A DNA stretch of 64,000 bases. It comes from Rhizobium sp. WYJ-E13 (GTDB lineage: Bacteria; Pseudomonadota; Alphaproteobacteria; Rhizobiales; Rhizobiaceae). Below the pieces are notes generated by a model, which was given only the letters and a program-made list of their open reading frames with translations, was not told where the DNA came from and did no database searches. Where the stretch lies: the NCBI RefSeq assembly GCF_018987265.1, contig NZ_CP076853.1, forward strand, positions 3,468,501-3,532,500. Direction: 5' to 3'. Position numbers and translations under genes: made by a program. Below, one piece after another: positions 1 to 8,650 of the stretch. Each line of letters opens with the position of its first letter. The stretch's first letter is position 1.

Positions 1-164
1 CCTTCCACGGCATGTTCGTCCGCCACGCGGGTGAGCGAAGTATAGGCGAGCGTAAAACCGGAGAGCGGTTCGTCAGAAAGGTTGAAGAGCGTGAAAGTGA
101 AGCGGCCGAAACTTCCTTCGACCGGGCTCCAGCTTGCTTCTAAATGGTAATCGGCCACAGTCAT
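1..164 (-). CDS. N-terminal part of a probable beta-N-acetylhexosaminidase (partial)
   Basis: An open frame of 54 codons starts with ATG at 164 and runs off the left edge of the window without a stop. A strong ribosome site (GGAGGGAGGAT) sits just before the ATG. The peptide begins MTVADYHLEASWSPVEG and continues with a beta-strand-like FTFTLFNLSDEPLSGF stretch. This resembles, from memory, the N-terminal non-catalytic domain of rhizobial family 20 beta-N-acetylhexosaminidases, which remove terminal N-acetylglucosamine from glycans. No catalytic residues fall inside the window, so the functional call is weak; that a real gene starts here is much safer. Confidence 0.5.
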   Translation of the reverse strand, partial: MTVADYHLEASWSPVEGSFGRFTFTLFNLSDEPLSGFTLAYTSLTRVADEHAVE

Positions 165-342
165 ATCCTCCCTCCGGCGAATATAGGGCGATCTTTACTC
201 CCGTTTAGCGCCCCGTCTCCTCGACGGCAGCATCCTGGGCGCCGATGGCGTGCGCGGCGACCGCATGCTCTGGCAGTCGCTCTACTACCGCCACAGGCAC
301 GAAGGCCCGAAACAAAAGATGAGTGAGACAAAGGACGAGTGA

Positions 343-373
343 AACAAAAATGGCGCGGCCACGACCGCGCCAT
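343..373 (-). terminator. Rho-independent terminator of the RND pump operon
   Basis: On the minus strand a perfect 9-bp stem (ATGGCGCGG paired with CCGCGCCAT, 6-nt loop) is followed by TTTTTGTTTC. It begins 5 bases after the stop of the RND permease gene, exactly where the operon should end. Confidence 0.85.
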
Positions 374-377
374 TGTC

Positions 378-3300
378 TCATTCGGCTGCCAATGCCGGCG
401 GATGATGGATGTCCCCATCCGCCTCTTCCTGGTTGGCATTGGCATGTTCGTCATTCCTGGCCTTCGGCTCGCGGCCGAAGAACAGGGCATAGCCGGCCGG
501 CAGTACGAGAATGGTCAGCACGGTGGCAACCAGGATGCCGCCCATCATGGCGTAGGCGAGCGGACCCCAGAAGACGCCGCGCGAGATCGGGATCAGCGCC
601 AGCACGGCTGTCAGCGCCGTCAGCATGATCGGCCGGAAGCGGCGGACGGCAGCACCGACGATCGCCTCCTGCCTGTGCATGCCCGCCTTGATATCCTGAT
701 CGATCTGGTCGACCAGAATGATCGAGTTGCGGATGATGATGCCGAGCAGCGCGATGACGCCGAGGATCGCCACGAAGCCGAATGGCGCACCGCTGATCAA
801 CAGGGCCGAGGCGGCACCGATGATGCCGAGAGGGCCGGTTGCGAAGACCAGCATCGCCTTGCCGAAATGCTGCAGCTGCGCCATCAACAGGATCATGATG
901 ACGACCAGCATGATCGGTGCCTTGGCAGCGATCGAAGCCTGACTTTCGGCCGAATCCTCGGCGCCGCCCTGGATCTCGATCTTGTAGCCTGCGGGTAGGC
1001 TGTCGCGCAGGTCCTTCATGTCGTTGTACAACTTGGTCACGACGTCATTCGACTGAACATTATCAGGCAGTGTCGCACGCACTGATATTGTCGGCAGGCG
1101 GTTGCGCCGCCATTCGACACCTTGTTCCATTGATGGCACGACCTTGGCGATCTGCGAGACCGGAACGAAGCCGCCGAAATCCGTCGGTACATAGACCGAG
1201 TTGACGGCTGAGAGCAGCGAACGGTTGGCATCCGGCTCACGGGCAACGATCGAGACCGTCTCCTCGCCGTCGCGGAAGTCGTCGAGCGGTGCGCCGGACA
1301 TGGCAGTCTGCAGCATCTGGCGGACGCGTTGCGAGGTGACGCCAAGCGCACGGGCACGGTCCTGATCGATGACCAGCTTCATGGCCGGCACCGGCTCCAG
1401 CCAGTCGTCATGGATGGCACCGAGCATCGGATCCCTCGTGAAGCGCTCCTTCACCTGATCGGCGATCTCACGCACTTCCGCACGGTCCGGACCCATCACA
1501 CGCATCTGCACCGGCCAGCCCGTCGGCGGGCCGAGGAAGAGACGGTCGACCTTGCCGCGGATGGACGGGAAGTCTTCCGCCAGGACCGTCCTGAGCTTGG
1601 TAATGAGGCGTTCACGGGCCGGCTCATCATTGGCCATGATCAGGAGCTGCGCATAGTTCGGATTGCGAAGCTGCTGGTCGAGCGGCAGGAAGAAGCGCGG
1701 CGCGCCTTCGCCGATATAGGTGGCGATGAACTTCTTGTCCGGGTCGTCCATCATCTTGGCTTCCAGCGCCTTTGCCTGGACTTCCACTTCCTTGATGCTG
1801 GTGCCCTCTGGCAGCCAGAGATCGACGAGGATTTCCGGACGCGATGACTGCGGGAAGAAGTTCTGCGGAATGAACTGGAAGCTCCAGAGGCTGGCAACGA
1901 AGGTGGCGAGCGTCAGCGCGACCACGATGACGCGATGGCGCACCGCCCAGCCGACCGTATGGCGCAGGCCGCGATAGAAGCGCGTGTCGAACACGTCATG
2001 ATGCTCGCCCGCATGGTGACGCTGCTTCAGGATCATATAGCCGAGCCACGGCGTGAAATAGACCGCCACGAACCATGAGGTCACAAGCGCGATACCGACC
2101 ACATAGAAGAGCGAGCGCACATATTCGCCGGCCGTCGATGCCGCAAAGCCGACGGGAATGAAGCCGGCCGTAGTGATCAGCGTACCCGTCAGCATCGGAA
2201 AGGCGGTCGAGGAATAGGCGAAACTCGCCGCATCGATCTTGACGAGACCTTCCTCGAGCTTTCGCTCCATCATTTCGACGACGATCATCGCATCGTCGAC
2301 GAGCAGGCCGAGCGCGATGATGAGCGCGCCGAGCGAAATGCGCTGCAGGTCGATACCGAGCTCGTACATGATGGCGAAAGTCGCGGCCAGAACGAGCGGA
2401 ATGGCGATGGCGATGACAAGACCCGAACGCCAGCCGATCGACAGGAACGAGACGACGAGCACGATGGCAAGGGCTTCGCCGAGCGCATGCATGAACTCGC
2501 TGACCGCATCCGTCACGACGTCGGGCTGGTTGGAGATCTGGTCGACGGCGACGCCATAGGGCAGCGAGTCCTCGAAGCGCTTGTAGGTCGCCTCCACATC
2601 CTTGCCGACATCGGTGACCTTAAAACCCTTGGCCATGACGACGCCGACCTGCACGCTCTCGTGACCGTTATAGCGGTACTTGCGCTGATAGGGATCCTCG
2701 AGGCCGGAGGTGACGGTGGCGATATCGCCGAGGCGCGTCACCTGATTGCCGGAACGCAGACGCAGTTCGCGGATATCCTCCACCTTGTGAACATTGCCTT
2801 CGACCGAAATGCGCACCGAGCGCAGGCCGGTATCGACGTTGCCAGCCGGATCGACGGCGTTCTGGCCCTTGATGGCGTTCTGCAGGTTAGGGATCGTCAG
2901 TCCGCGCTCGGCGAGCGCTTTGGAGGAGACGTCGATATAGATCTTTTCCGGCTGATCGCCGATGATGACCGCCTTCTCGACGCCTGGCGTCGTCAGCAGC
3001 ATGTCGCGCGCCTGGATCGCGAACGTCTTCAACTCCGGATAGGTATAACCGTCGCCGCCGATCGAATGCAGCGTGATAAACGTATCGCCGAATTCATCGT
3101 TGAAATAGGGACCGAGCAGGCCCTGCGGCAGGTCGCCGTTGATGTCGCCGACCTTCTTGCGCACCTGATAGAAGGCGTCCGCGACCTGAGCTGAATCCGT
3201 GTCACCCTTCACCTGCACGGTGATGATCGTGCTGCCGGCACGTGTGTAGGACTTTACCCAGTCGAGATGCGGAGTTTCCTGCAGTTTGCGTTCGATCTTG

Positions 3301-3524
3301 TTGGTGACCTGGTCTTCCATGTCCTGAAGCGAGGCGCCAGGCCAGAGCGCCTGTACCACCATGACGCGGAAGGTGAAATCAGGGTCTTCCTTCTGGCCCA
3401 TGCGTGTCAGGCCGAGCACGCCCGTAATCAGGATCAGCCCGAACAGGAACCGCGCGATGCTCGGATGGCCGATCGCCCAGCGCGAAAGGTTGAAGGGGCG
3501 CTTTTCAGTGGTGGTAGTGTCCAT
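378..3524 (-). CDS. RND-family efflux permease
   Basis: This 1048-residue protein has the length and layout of an inner-membrane RND transporter that uses the proton gradient to export drugs or other toxic compounds through a tripartite pump. The first membrane helix lies near residues 24-42 (ARFLFGLILITGVLGL), followed by a large periplasmic loop. A central membrane block contains LGLLVDDAMIVVEMMERK, the acidic pair of the proton relay in helix 4. A second periplasmic loop and a C-terminal helix bundle follow. It lies 25 bp downstream of the membrane fusion protein gene, and both are preceded by a TetR gene in the same orientation, so a tetR-mfp-rnd operon is likely. Substrate is unknown. 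No outer-membrane channel gene is nearby, so a shared TolC-like channel is inferred. Confidence 0.93.
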   Translation of the reverse strand: MDTTTTEKRPFNLSRWAIGHPSIARFLFGLILITGVLGLTRMGQKEDPDFTFRVMVVQALWPGASLQDMEDQVTNKIERKLQETPHLDWVKSYTRAGSTIITVQVKGDTDSAQVADAFYQVRKKVGDINGDLPQGLLGPYFNDEFGDTFITLHSIGGDGYTYPELKTFAIQARDMLLTTPGVEKAVIIGDQPEKIYIDVSSKALAERGLTIPNLQNAIKGQNAVDPAGNVDTGLRSVRISVEGNVHKVEDIRELRLRSGNQVTRLGDIATVTSGLEDPYQRKYRYNGHESVQVGVVMAKGFKVTDVGKDVEATYKRFEDSLPYGVAVDQISNQPDVVTDAVSEFMHALGEALAIVLVVSFLSIGWRSGLVIAIAIPLVLAATFAIMYELGIDLQRISLGALIIALGLLVDDAMIVVEMMERKLEEGLVKIDAASFAYSSTAFPMLTGTLITTAGFIPVGFAASTAGEYVRSLFYVVGIALVTSWFVAVYFTPWLGYMILKQRHHAGEHHDVFDTRFYRGLRHTVGWAVRHRVIVVALTLATFVASLWSFQFIPQNFFPQSSRPEILVDLWLPEGTSIKEVEVQAKALEAKMMDDPDKKFIATYIGEGAPRFFLPLDQQLRNPNYAQLLIMANDEPARERLITKLRTVLAEDFPSIRGKVDRLFLGPPTGWPVQMRVMGPDRAEVREIADQVKERFTRDPMLGAIHDDWLEPVPAMKLVIDQDRARALGVTSQRVRQMLQTAMSGAPLDDFRDGEETVSIVAREPDANRSLLSAVNSVYVPTDFGGFVPVSQIAKVVPSMEQGVEWRRNRLPTISVRATLPDNVQSNDVVTKLYNDMKDLRDSLPAGYKIEIQGGAEDSAESQASIAAKAPIMLVVIMILLMAQLQHFGKAMLVFATGPLGIIGAASALLISGAPFGFVAILGVIALLGIIIRNSIILVDQIDQDIKAGMHRQEAIVGAAVRRFRPIMLTALTAVLALIPISRGVFWGPLAYAMMGGILVATVLTILVLPAGYALFFGREPKARNDEHANANQEEADGDIHHPPALAAE

Positions 3525-3549
3525 GATCCTGTTCCCTCTCCCTGACTGT

Positions 3550-4698
3550 TCAGCGGACGGCTGCGTCCGTTTCGGCGGCCGCCGATTGCTGGTCGGGAAG
3601 CTTGACCTTCAGGTTTTCGCTCATGAATTGTGTGCCGGCTGCCACGACGAGATCGCCGCTGTCGAGCCCCTTTGCGACACGAACGCCATCGCCGGTGAAA
3701 TCCGCAATCTCGACGCCACGGACATGGACGGTTTCCGTTCCACGGTCGACGGTCCACACGACCTGCTTGCCATCCTTCTGTGCCAGTGCGCTGAGCGGGA
3801 TGGAAACATAGGTGTCGGCATTGCTGACATCGGCTTCGATCGTCGCCGTCATCCCGAGCAGCACGCGCGGATCGTTCGGCAGGCTGACACGCACGGCGAA
3901 GGTGCGCGACTGCTGGTCGGCGCTGCCCGCGACCTCACGAACGGTACCATCAAGCACCAGCTTGTCATCGGACCAGAAGCTCGCCTTGACGGTCTTGCCC
4001 GGCTTGAACTGCGCGATATCGTTTTCCGGCACCGCGATCTGAACTTCCTTCTCACCATCGACGGCAACGGCAACCACCGGCGTGCCGGACCCTACGACCT
4101 GTCCGACATCGGCATTGATGGTGGTCACGATACCGCTGTGGTCGGCCTTGAGTTCCGTATAGCTTACCTGGTTCTTGGCCTGATCGAGCGCGGAAGCTGC
4201 GGCATCCCGGCTCGAAATCGCCTGGTCATGGCTGAGCGAAGCCTGCTCGACCTGGGATTTCGGCGCGACATTCTTGTCGAAGAGCTGCTCTGCGCGGCGG
4301 TTGGCGATATCGGCCGTCTCGACGGCCTTCTCGGCGGCGGCGAGATTGGCGTCGGCAGTCTTCACCGCAAGCTGGTAATCGGTCGAATCGATCCGGGCGA
4401 GAACGTCACCCGGCTTCACCTGCTCGCCGATATCAACGAGGCGCTCGGTGATCTTGCCGCCGACGCGGAAGCCGAGGTTCATTTCCGTGCGCGCCCTCAC
4501 CGATCCGGAATAATCGAGCGTGCGGGTATCACCGGCCTTGGCGACCTCGACCACTTTTACCGGCCGGATGACCTCCTTGACCTCTGCCTTTTCTTCCGTG
4601 CAGCCGGCAATGCCGAGCCCGACCGCACCAAGGAGCGTGAGGCTCATGACGGACGGCATGCGGTTGCTGAAGGTCTTGAGCGAAAACATCTTTCGCAC
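3550..4698 (-). CDS. RND efflux membrane fusion (periplasmic adaptor) lipoprotein
   Basis: The 382-residue product is the adaptor joining the RND permease to an outer-membrane channel. It starts with a lipoprotein signal ending in LGIAGC (Cys33 is the predicted lipidated residue). A split biotinyl-lipoyl-like domain (GKITERLVDIGEQVKPGDVLARID) comes next, then an alpha-helical hairpin rich in Ala and Glu around residues 95-165. The second lipoyl half (LKADHSGIVTTINADVGQVV) and beta-barrel domains follow. It sits 25 bp before the permease gene and 41 bp after the TetR gene, so the three are probably co-transcribed. Confidence 0.92.
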   Translation of the reverse strand: MRKMFSLKTFSNRMPSVMSLTLLGAVGLGIAGCTEEKAEVKEVIRPVKVVEVAKAGDTRTLDYSGSVRARTEMNLGFRVGGKITERLVDIGEQVKPGDVLARIDSTDYQLAVKTADANLAAAEKAVETADIANRRAEQLFDKNVAPKSQVEQASLSHDQAISSRDAAASALDQAKNQVSYTELKADHSGIVTTINADVGQVVGSGTPVVAVAVDGEKEVQIAVPENDIAQFKPGKTVKASFWSDDKLVLDGTVREVAGSADQQSRTFAVRVSLPNDPRVLLGMTATIEADVSNADTYVSIPLSALAQKDGKQVVWTVDRGTETVHVRGVEIADFTGDGVRVAKGLDSGDLVVAAGTQFMSENLKVKLPDQQSAAAETDAAVR

Positions 4699-4739
4699 TC
4701 CTGATTATCTAGGGTTTTCTCGGGCGACCTTGGCCGCGC

Positions 4740-5348
4740 TTATTTTCTAAGTGCCCTGATCGCAAATTCGATCAGTTCGTCCACGGTCGCCCGGTTTGTC
4801 TTGGCAAGACATTGGGCCACCATCTGCGGGTGGCAGAGATTGATGGTCGCCGCGCCAAAGCAGCGGGAGGCGACCTCGGGATCCTGGTCGGCGAATTCAC
4901 CGGCAGCGATGCCTTCGCGGATGACATCGGCAAGCAATGCGTGAATGGAATCGATGTGCCTCTCGATGACGTGCCAGTCGCGTTCGATTGCGACGACCAC
5001 CATCTCATGCACCTTCTGCTGATCGAGCATGGTATCGAGCGTCAGCTGGTACTGGCTGCGCACATATTGGCGTAGCCGATCCGAAGCGCTGATCTTCTGA
5101 TGGCAGATGTTGGATGCAAGCTGATAGGCGGCTGCCAGCATCCGACCGCAGATCGCCTGGTGGATTTCAACCTTGGAGGCGAAGAAGCGGTAGATATTGG
5201 CAGGCGACATGCCGAGATCGCGGGCGACATCCGCAACCGTCGTCTTGGAATAGCCGTAGTGGCGAAAGAGCCGCTCCGCCGCATCGAGAATGCGGGTGAT
5301 ATTTTCCTGCCGCGTGACGTCCAGCGTATTTTCCGCGATGTCATTCAT
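4740..5348 (-). CDS. TetR-family transcriptional repressor, probable regulator of the RND operon
   Basis: The 202-residue protein has an N-terminal TetR helix-turn-helix (about residues 15-62; VADVARDLGMSPANIYRFFASK) and a longer C-terminal ligand-binding region with no obvious family signature. It is the first gene of a minus-strand set with the adaptor and pump genes 41 bp downstream. Such regulators usually repress the pump and their own gene and release DNA when a pump substrate binds. A perfect 50-bp palindrome 12 bp upstream of the start codon is the obvious operator. That this protein binds it is inference from position. Confidence 0.9.
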   Translation of the reverse strand: MNDIAENTLDVTRQENITRILDAAERLFRHYGYSKTTVADVARDLGMSPANIYRFFASKVEIHQAICGRMLAAAYQLASNICHQKISASDRLRQYVRSQYQLTLDTMLDQQKVHEMVVVAIERDWHVIERHIDSIHALLADVIREGIAAGEFADQDPEVASRCFGAATINLCHPQMVAQCLAKTNRATVDELIEFAIRALRK

Positions 5349-5360
5349 GGGTTTCAGGCC

Positions 5361-5410
5361 TGATATTTTACGACTGACGAAATTCGAATTTCGTCAGTCG
5401 TAAAATATCA
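5361..5410. promoter_or_regulatory. Perfect 50-bp palindrome, candidate TetR operator
   Basis: The 25 bases from 5361 are exactly mirrored by the next 25 as reverse complement, centred on AATTCGAATT, with no mismatch. Each half contains the direct repeat ACGA-CTG-ACGA. It lies immediately upstream of the TetR gene, so it is probably the autoregulatory operator. Its length would fit two TetR dimers. Confidence 0.75.
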
Positions 5411-5447
5411 TCTTTCATTTGTCAATGATTTCGCGATGCAAATAAAA

Positions 5448-5475
5448 ATGCCGCAGCCCGGAAAGACTGCGGCAT
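5448..5475 (-). terminator. Rho-independent terminator of the OsmC gene
   Basis: On the minus strand ATGCCGCAG and CTGCGGCAT form a perfect 9-bp stem with a 10-nt loop, followed by TTTTATTT. It lies 25 bp past the OsmC stop codon. Confidence 0.8.
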
Positions 5476-5499
5476 CGAAATAAAAACAAGCTTGAAGGA

Positions 5500-5931
5500 T
5501 CAGGCGAGCTTGACGTCGAGCGTGATCGGAACGGCAGAAAGCGCCTTGGAAACCGGGCAGCCGGCCTTGGCCTTGCCGGCAAGTTCCTCGAACTTTGCCT
5601 GGTCGGCGCCAGGAATGCTGCCTGTCAGCGACAGGTGGATGGCAGTGATGGCAAAGCCGCCCTCGACGCTTTCAAGCGTTACCTTGGCGGAGGTTTCCAT
5701 GTGATCGGCCTTGAGGCCGGCTTCGCCGAGGATCAGCGACAGCGCCATAGTGAAGCAGCCTGCATGGGCAGCGCCGATAAGCTCTTCCGGGTTGGTGCCG
5801 GGAATGCCTTCGAAGCGGCTTGCGAAGCCGTATGGGTAATTGTTCAGCGCACCGCTCTGGGTCGAGATCTGACCCTTGCCGTCCTTGAGACCGCCCGACC
5901 ACTGGGCTGAACCTGTGCGATTGATCTGCAT
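5500..5931 (-). CDS. OsmC/Ohr-family peroxiredoxin
   Basis: OsmC-family enzymes reduce organic hydroperoxides using a pair of active-site cysteines. Starting at the ATG at 5931, which has a good ribosome site (AGGAGGACGGC), the protein has 143 residues, the normal OsmC length. A longer frame starting at 6054 adds an unrelated N-terminus and is not favoured. The two expected cysteines are Cys59 (HAGCF) and Cys125 (KAGCPV). The N-terminal GLKDGKGQISTQSGALNNYPYGFASRF segment is typical of OsmC rather than Ohr. It is a single gene with its own terminator; the divergent neighbour is a GntR regulator. Confidence 0.93.
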   Translation of the reverse strand: MQINRTGSAQWSGGLKDGKGQISTQSGALNNYPYGFASRFEGIPGTNPEELIGAAHAGCFTMALSLILGEAGLKADHMETSAKVTLESVEGGFAITAIHLSLTGSIPGADQAKFEELAGKAKAGCPVSKALSAVPITLDVKLA

Positions 5932-6052
5932 GCCGTCCTCCTGTTTCGATTGATTTTCGAAGCGCAGCAACGCTCCACCGCGAAGAGCGTTCTGCCCTTC
6001 CGACCGGCAATATAGTCCTCTATCCGCCGAAGACGACATCAGATTGAATTCC

Positions 6053-6089
6053 AATCATCATACAAGAAGATTGCTTGTGTATGATGATT
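6053..6089. promoter_or_regulatory. Inverted repeat, candidate GntR operator
   Basis: AATCATCATACAAG at 6053-6066 is mirrored by CTTGTGTATGATGATT at 6074-6089, with a 7-bp spacer and a two-base insertion in the right arm. It lies between the divergent OsmC and GntR genes, close to the GntR start, and is probably an autoregulatory site. Confidence 0.5.
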
Positions 6090-6122
6090 GCTTTAAAAGA
6101 CTTGGCCACGAGGAATCTTCCG

Positions 6123-6863
6123 ATGCAGCCCGCAGTAAGACGCGATGAAAAAACTGCGGCGCCCGAGCGCCGGCCGCGCGTCCGCCGTAACGTCACGGCG
6201 GCGATTGCCGAGGATATCTGCGCCAACCGGTACCCCGTCGGTACGCTGCTGCCGCGGGAAAACGATCTCTGCGACCTCCATGGCGTCAGCCGCACCGTCA
6301 TCCGAGAATCCCTGAAAGTCCTGGAATCCAAGGGGCTCGTACGCGGCAAGCCACGCATCGGCACCACCGTCTGTGACAAGGACGAATGGAACATCCTCGA
6401 TCAGGATGTGCTGGAGTGGATGGGGCCGCATCTCGGCGACTTCGACCTGCTGGCGAGTATCCTGGAGGCCCGCCGCACGATCGAGCCGGCAGCGGCCGAA
6501 TATGCCGCGAGCCGCGCGACCGCCCAGGAGATCGCCGATCTGGAGGAAGCCTGGCAGCGCATGCAATCGGCGAGCGACGATCCCGAAGCCTTCACCGAGG
6601 CGGACCTCCTCTTTCATACGGTGCTTTTCAAGGCGAGCCACAATCAGGTCTTCCGCCGCCTCTCCAGCGCCATCCACGCCGCACTGAAATTCGCGCTTCA
6701 CGCGTCGAACCTCGCCATGCCGGATCACCGGGAAGCGATCGCCTTGCATGGCAAGGTCGTGGAGGCTCTGCGCCTGCGAGACGCTGCAGAGGCGCACGAT
6801 TGCGTCAACCGAATTCTCGACCTCGCCAAACGCGACCTCACCGCCGCCGGCCGGACGAAATAA
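6123..6863 (+). CDS. GntR/FadR-subfamily regulator, probable galactonate regulator (DgoR-like)
   Basis: The protein has a winged helix near its N-terminus (AAIAEDICANRYPVGTLLPRENDLCDLHGVSRTVIRESLKVLESKGLV) and a FadR-type all-helical effector domain. That domain contains the acidic and histidine metal-binding positions usual in this group (EADLLFHTVLFKASHN). It precedes a D-galactonate dehydratase gene on the same strand, so control of galactonate breakdown is likely, as with DgoR in enterobacteria. In-frame starts occur upstream (TTG 6075, ATG 6081 and 6084), but they fall inside the inverted repeat at 6053-6089. The ATG at 6123, giving 246 residues, is therefore preferred; the start remains uncertain. 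Confidence 0.85.
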   Translation: MQPAVRRDEKTAAPERRPRVRRNVTAAIAEDICANRYPVGTLLPRENDLCDLHGVSRTVIRESLKVLESKGLVRGKPRIGTTVCDKDEWNILDQDVLEWMGPHLGDFDLLASILEARRTIEPAAAEYAASRATAQEIADLEEAWQRMQSASDDPEAFTEADLLFHTVLFKASHNQVFRRLSSAIHAALKFALHASNLAMPDHREAIALHGKVVEALRLRDAAEAHDCVNRILDLAKRDLTAAGRTK

Positions 6864-6934
6864 ACGACCTCTGAGCAATATCGGCGGCTTCGTTCGCCGA
6901 TGGGAACACCAAGCGAAACGAAAGCACGATTTCC

Positions 6935-8083
6935 ATGAAGATCACCAAACTGACCACCTATATCGTCCCGCCGCGCTGGCTGTTTCTGAAGATCGAAACC
7001 GATGAAGGCATCGTCGGTTGGGGTGAACCGGTCGTCGAAGGTCGCGCGCTGACCGTCGAGGCCGCCGTTCACGAACTCGCCGACTATCTTGTCGGCAAGG
7101 ATCCTTTCCTCATCGAAGACCACTGGACCGTCATGTATCGCGGCGGCTTCTACCGCGGCGGCGCCATCCACATGTCGGCGATCTCGGGCATCGACCAGGC
7201 GCTCTGGGACATCAAGGGCAAGGCGCTCGGCCAGCCGATCCATTCCCTGCTCGGCGGCCAGGTGCGCGACCGCATTAAGGTCTATTCCTGGATCGGCGGC
7301 GACCGCCCCTCCGACGTCGCCCGCAATGCCAAGGACGTCGTCGCCCGCGGCTTCAAAGCCATCAAGCTCAACGGCTGCGAAGAGATGCAGATCGTCGACA
7401 CCAACGAGAAGATCGACAAGGCGGTCGAGACCATCGCGACCATCCGCGAGGCGATTGGCCCGCATATCGGCATCGGCGTCGATTTCCACGGCCGCGTCCA
7501 CAAGCCCATGGCCAAGGTGCTCGCCAAGGAGCTCGAGCCCTACAAGCTGATGTTCATCGAAGAGCCAGTCTTGTCCGAGCATCGCGAAACTCTGAAGGAA
7601 ATCGCCAACCATTGCTCGACGCCGATCGCGCTCGGCGAACGCCTCTTTTCCCGCTGGGACTTCAAGTCGGTCCTGTCGGATGGCTATGTCGACATCGTCC
7701 AGCCGGATCTCTCGCATGCCGGCGGCATCACCGAATGCCGCAAGATTGCTGCCATGGCTGAAGCCTATGATGTGGCGCTCGCGCCGCATTGCCCGCTCGG
7801 TCCGATCGCGCTTGCCGCCTGCCTGCAGCTCGACGCCGTCTCCTACAATGCCTTCATCCAGGAGCAGAGCCTCGGTATCCATTACAACAAGGGCAACGAC
7901 ATTCTGGATTACATCTCCAACAAGGAAGTCTTCCAATACGCCGACGGTTTCGTCTCCATTCCGCAAGGCCCAGGCCTCGGCGTCGAAGTGGACGAAGCCT
8001 ATGTCATCGAGCGCGCCAAGGAAGGCCACCGCTGGCGCAACCCGATCTGGCGCCACGAAGATGGCAGCTTCGCCGAATGGTAA
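6935..8083 (+). CDS. dgoD: D-galactonate dehydratase
   Basis: This enolase-superfamily enzyme dehydrates D-galactonate to 2-keto-3-deoxygalactonate, the entry step of the DeLey-Doudoroff route. The 382-residue length equals that of the well-studied E. coli enzyme. Expected residues are in place: metal ligands Asp183, Glu209 and Glu235, the general base pair position His185 (VDFHG), and catalytic His285 (APHCPLGP). The N-terminal capping domain begins [15 protein letters not shown]. It follows the GntR gene by 71 bp. The later pathway genes dgoK and dgoA are not visible in the window. Confidence 0.93.
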   Translation: MKITKLTTYIVPPRWLFLKIETDEGIVGWGEPVVEGRALTVEAAVHELADYLVGKDPFLIEDHWTVMYRGGFYRGGAIHMSAISGIDQALWDIKGKALGQPIHSLLGGQVRDRIKVYSWIGGDRPSDVARNAKDVVARGFKAIKLNGCEEMQIVDTNEKIDKAVETIATIREAIGPHIGIGVDFHGRVHKPMAKVLAKELEPYKLMFIEEPVLSEHRETLKEIANHCSTPIALGERLFSRWDFKSVLSDGYVDIVQPDLSHAGGITECRKIAAMAEAYDVALAPHCPLGPIALAACLQLDAVSYNAFIQEQSLGIHYNKGNDILDYISNKEVFQYADGFVSIPQGPGLGVEVDEAYVIERAKEGHRWRNPIWRHEDGSFAEW

Positions 8084-8089
8084 AAAGAA

Positions 8090-8112
8090 GGGCCGCGAAA
8101 GCGGTCCTTTTT
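8090..8112 (+). terminator. Rho-independent terminator after galactonate dehydratase
   Basis: GGGCCGC, loop GAAA, GCGGTCC (one G-T pair), followed by TTTTTC. It starts 7 bases after the stop codon. Confidence 0.85.
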
Positions 8113-8177
8113 CATTCCCCTTGTCGGATATCAGGCGCGTCGTCCGTCATAGTGGAAACTCAAAGAGGAGATTTCAC

Positions 8178-8573
8178 ATGGCCAGAGCAGTCGCAATCAT
8201 CATTGCCCGCATCATCTTCAGCTTCATCTTTTTCATGGCCGCCGGTTTCAAATTCGCCGATATCGGCGCGACGGCGGCCTATATCACCGCGGCCGGCTTT
8301 CCGGCGGCGGCATTCCTTGCCTGGGTCGCAGCCTTCTTCGAGATCGCGCTGGCGCTCGCCTTCATCACCGGCGCCTTCTTCAGCGAGGCCAGCTTGCTTG
8401 CCGGCATTTACGTGATCTTCCTCGCCTTCTCCTTCCATGGCCCGTCTCACTGGCAGCAGAACCAGGCTGAGTTCGGCTTCTTCGTCGATCACTTCACCTT
8501 CCTTGCCGGCCTGCTCTTCGCCGCCGTTCACGGACCGGAAAAATGGGCGCTTCGCCATAGCCTCCTGAAATAG
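8178..8573 (+). CDS. DoxX-family small membrane protein
   Basis: A 131-residue protein with four hydrophobic helices, beginning MARAVAIIIARIIFSFIFFMAAGFKF. The layout (Arg in helix 1, GFKF after it, HGPSHWQQ before the last helix) fits the DoxX-like family of inner-membrane proteins. Some members associate with redox enzymes or terminal oxidases, but most have no defined role. The ATG at 8178 follows a clear AAAGAGGAG ribosome site. It lies alone between a terminator and an SDR gene on the same strand. The function here is unknown. Confidence 0.82.
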   Translation: MARAVAIIIARIIFSFIFFMAAGFKFADIGATAAYITAAGFPAAAFLAWVAAFFEIALALAFITGAFFSEASLLAGIYVIFLAFSFHGPSHWQQNQAEFGFFVDHFTFLAGLLFAAVHGPEKWALRHSLLK

Positions 8574-8650
8574 TCCTCAACACCACGCGCTCCGGAACCA
8601 AGAGCGGCCCCGATCATTGCCTTTCCGGCAACCGCAAAGAGGAACGCCCG

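Noticed and set aside
3361..4704. A 447-codon plus-strand frame over the adaptor gene
   Set aside because: Antisense shadow; no ribosome site or recognisable domain.
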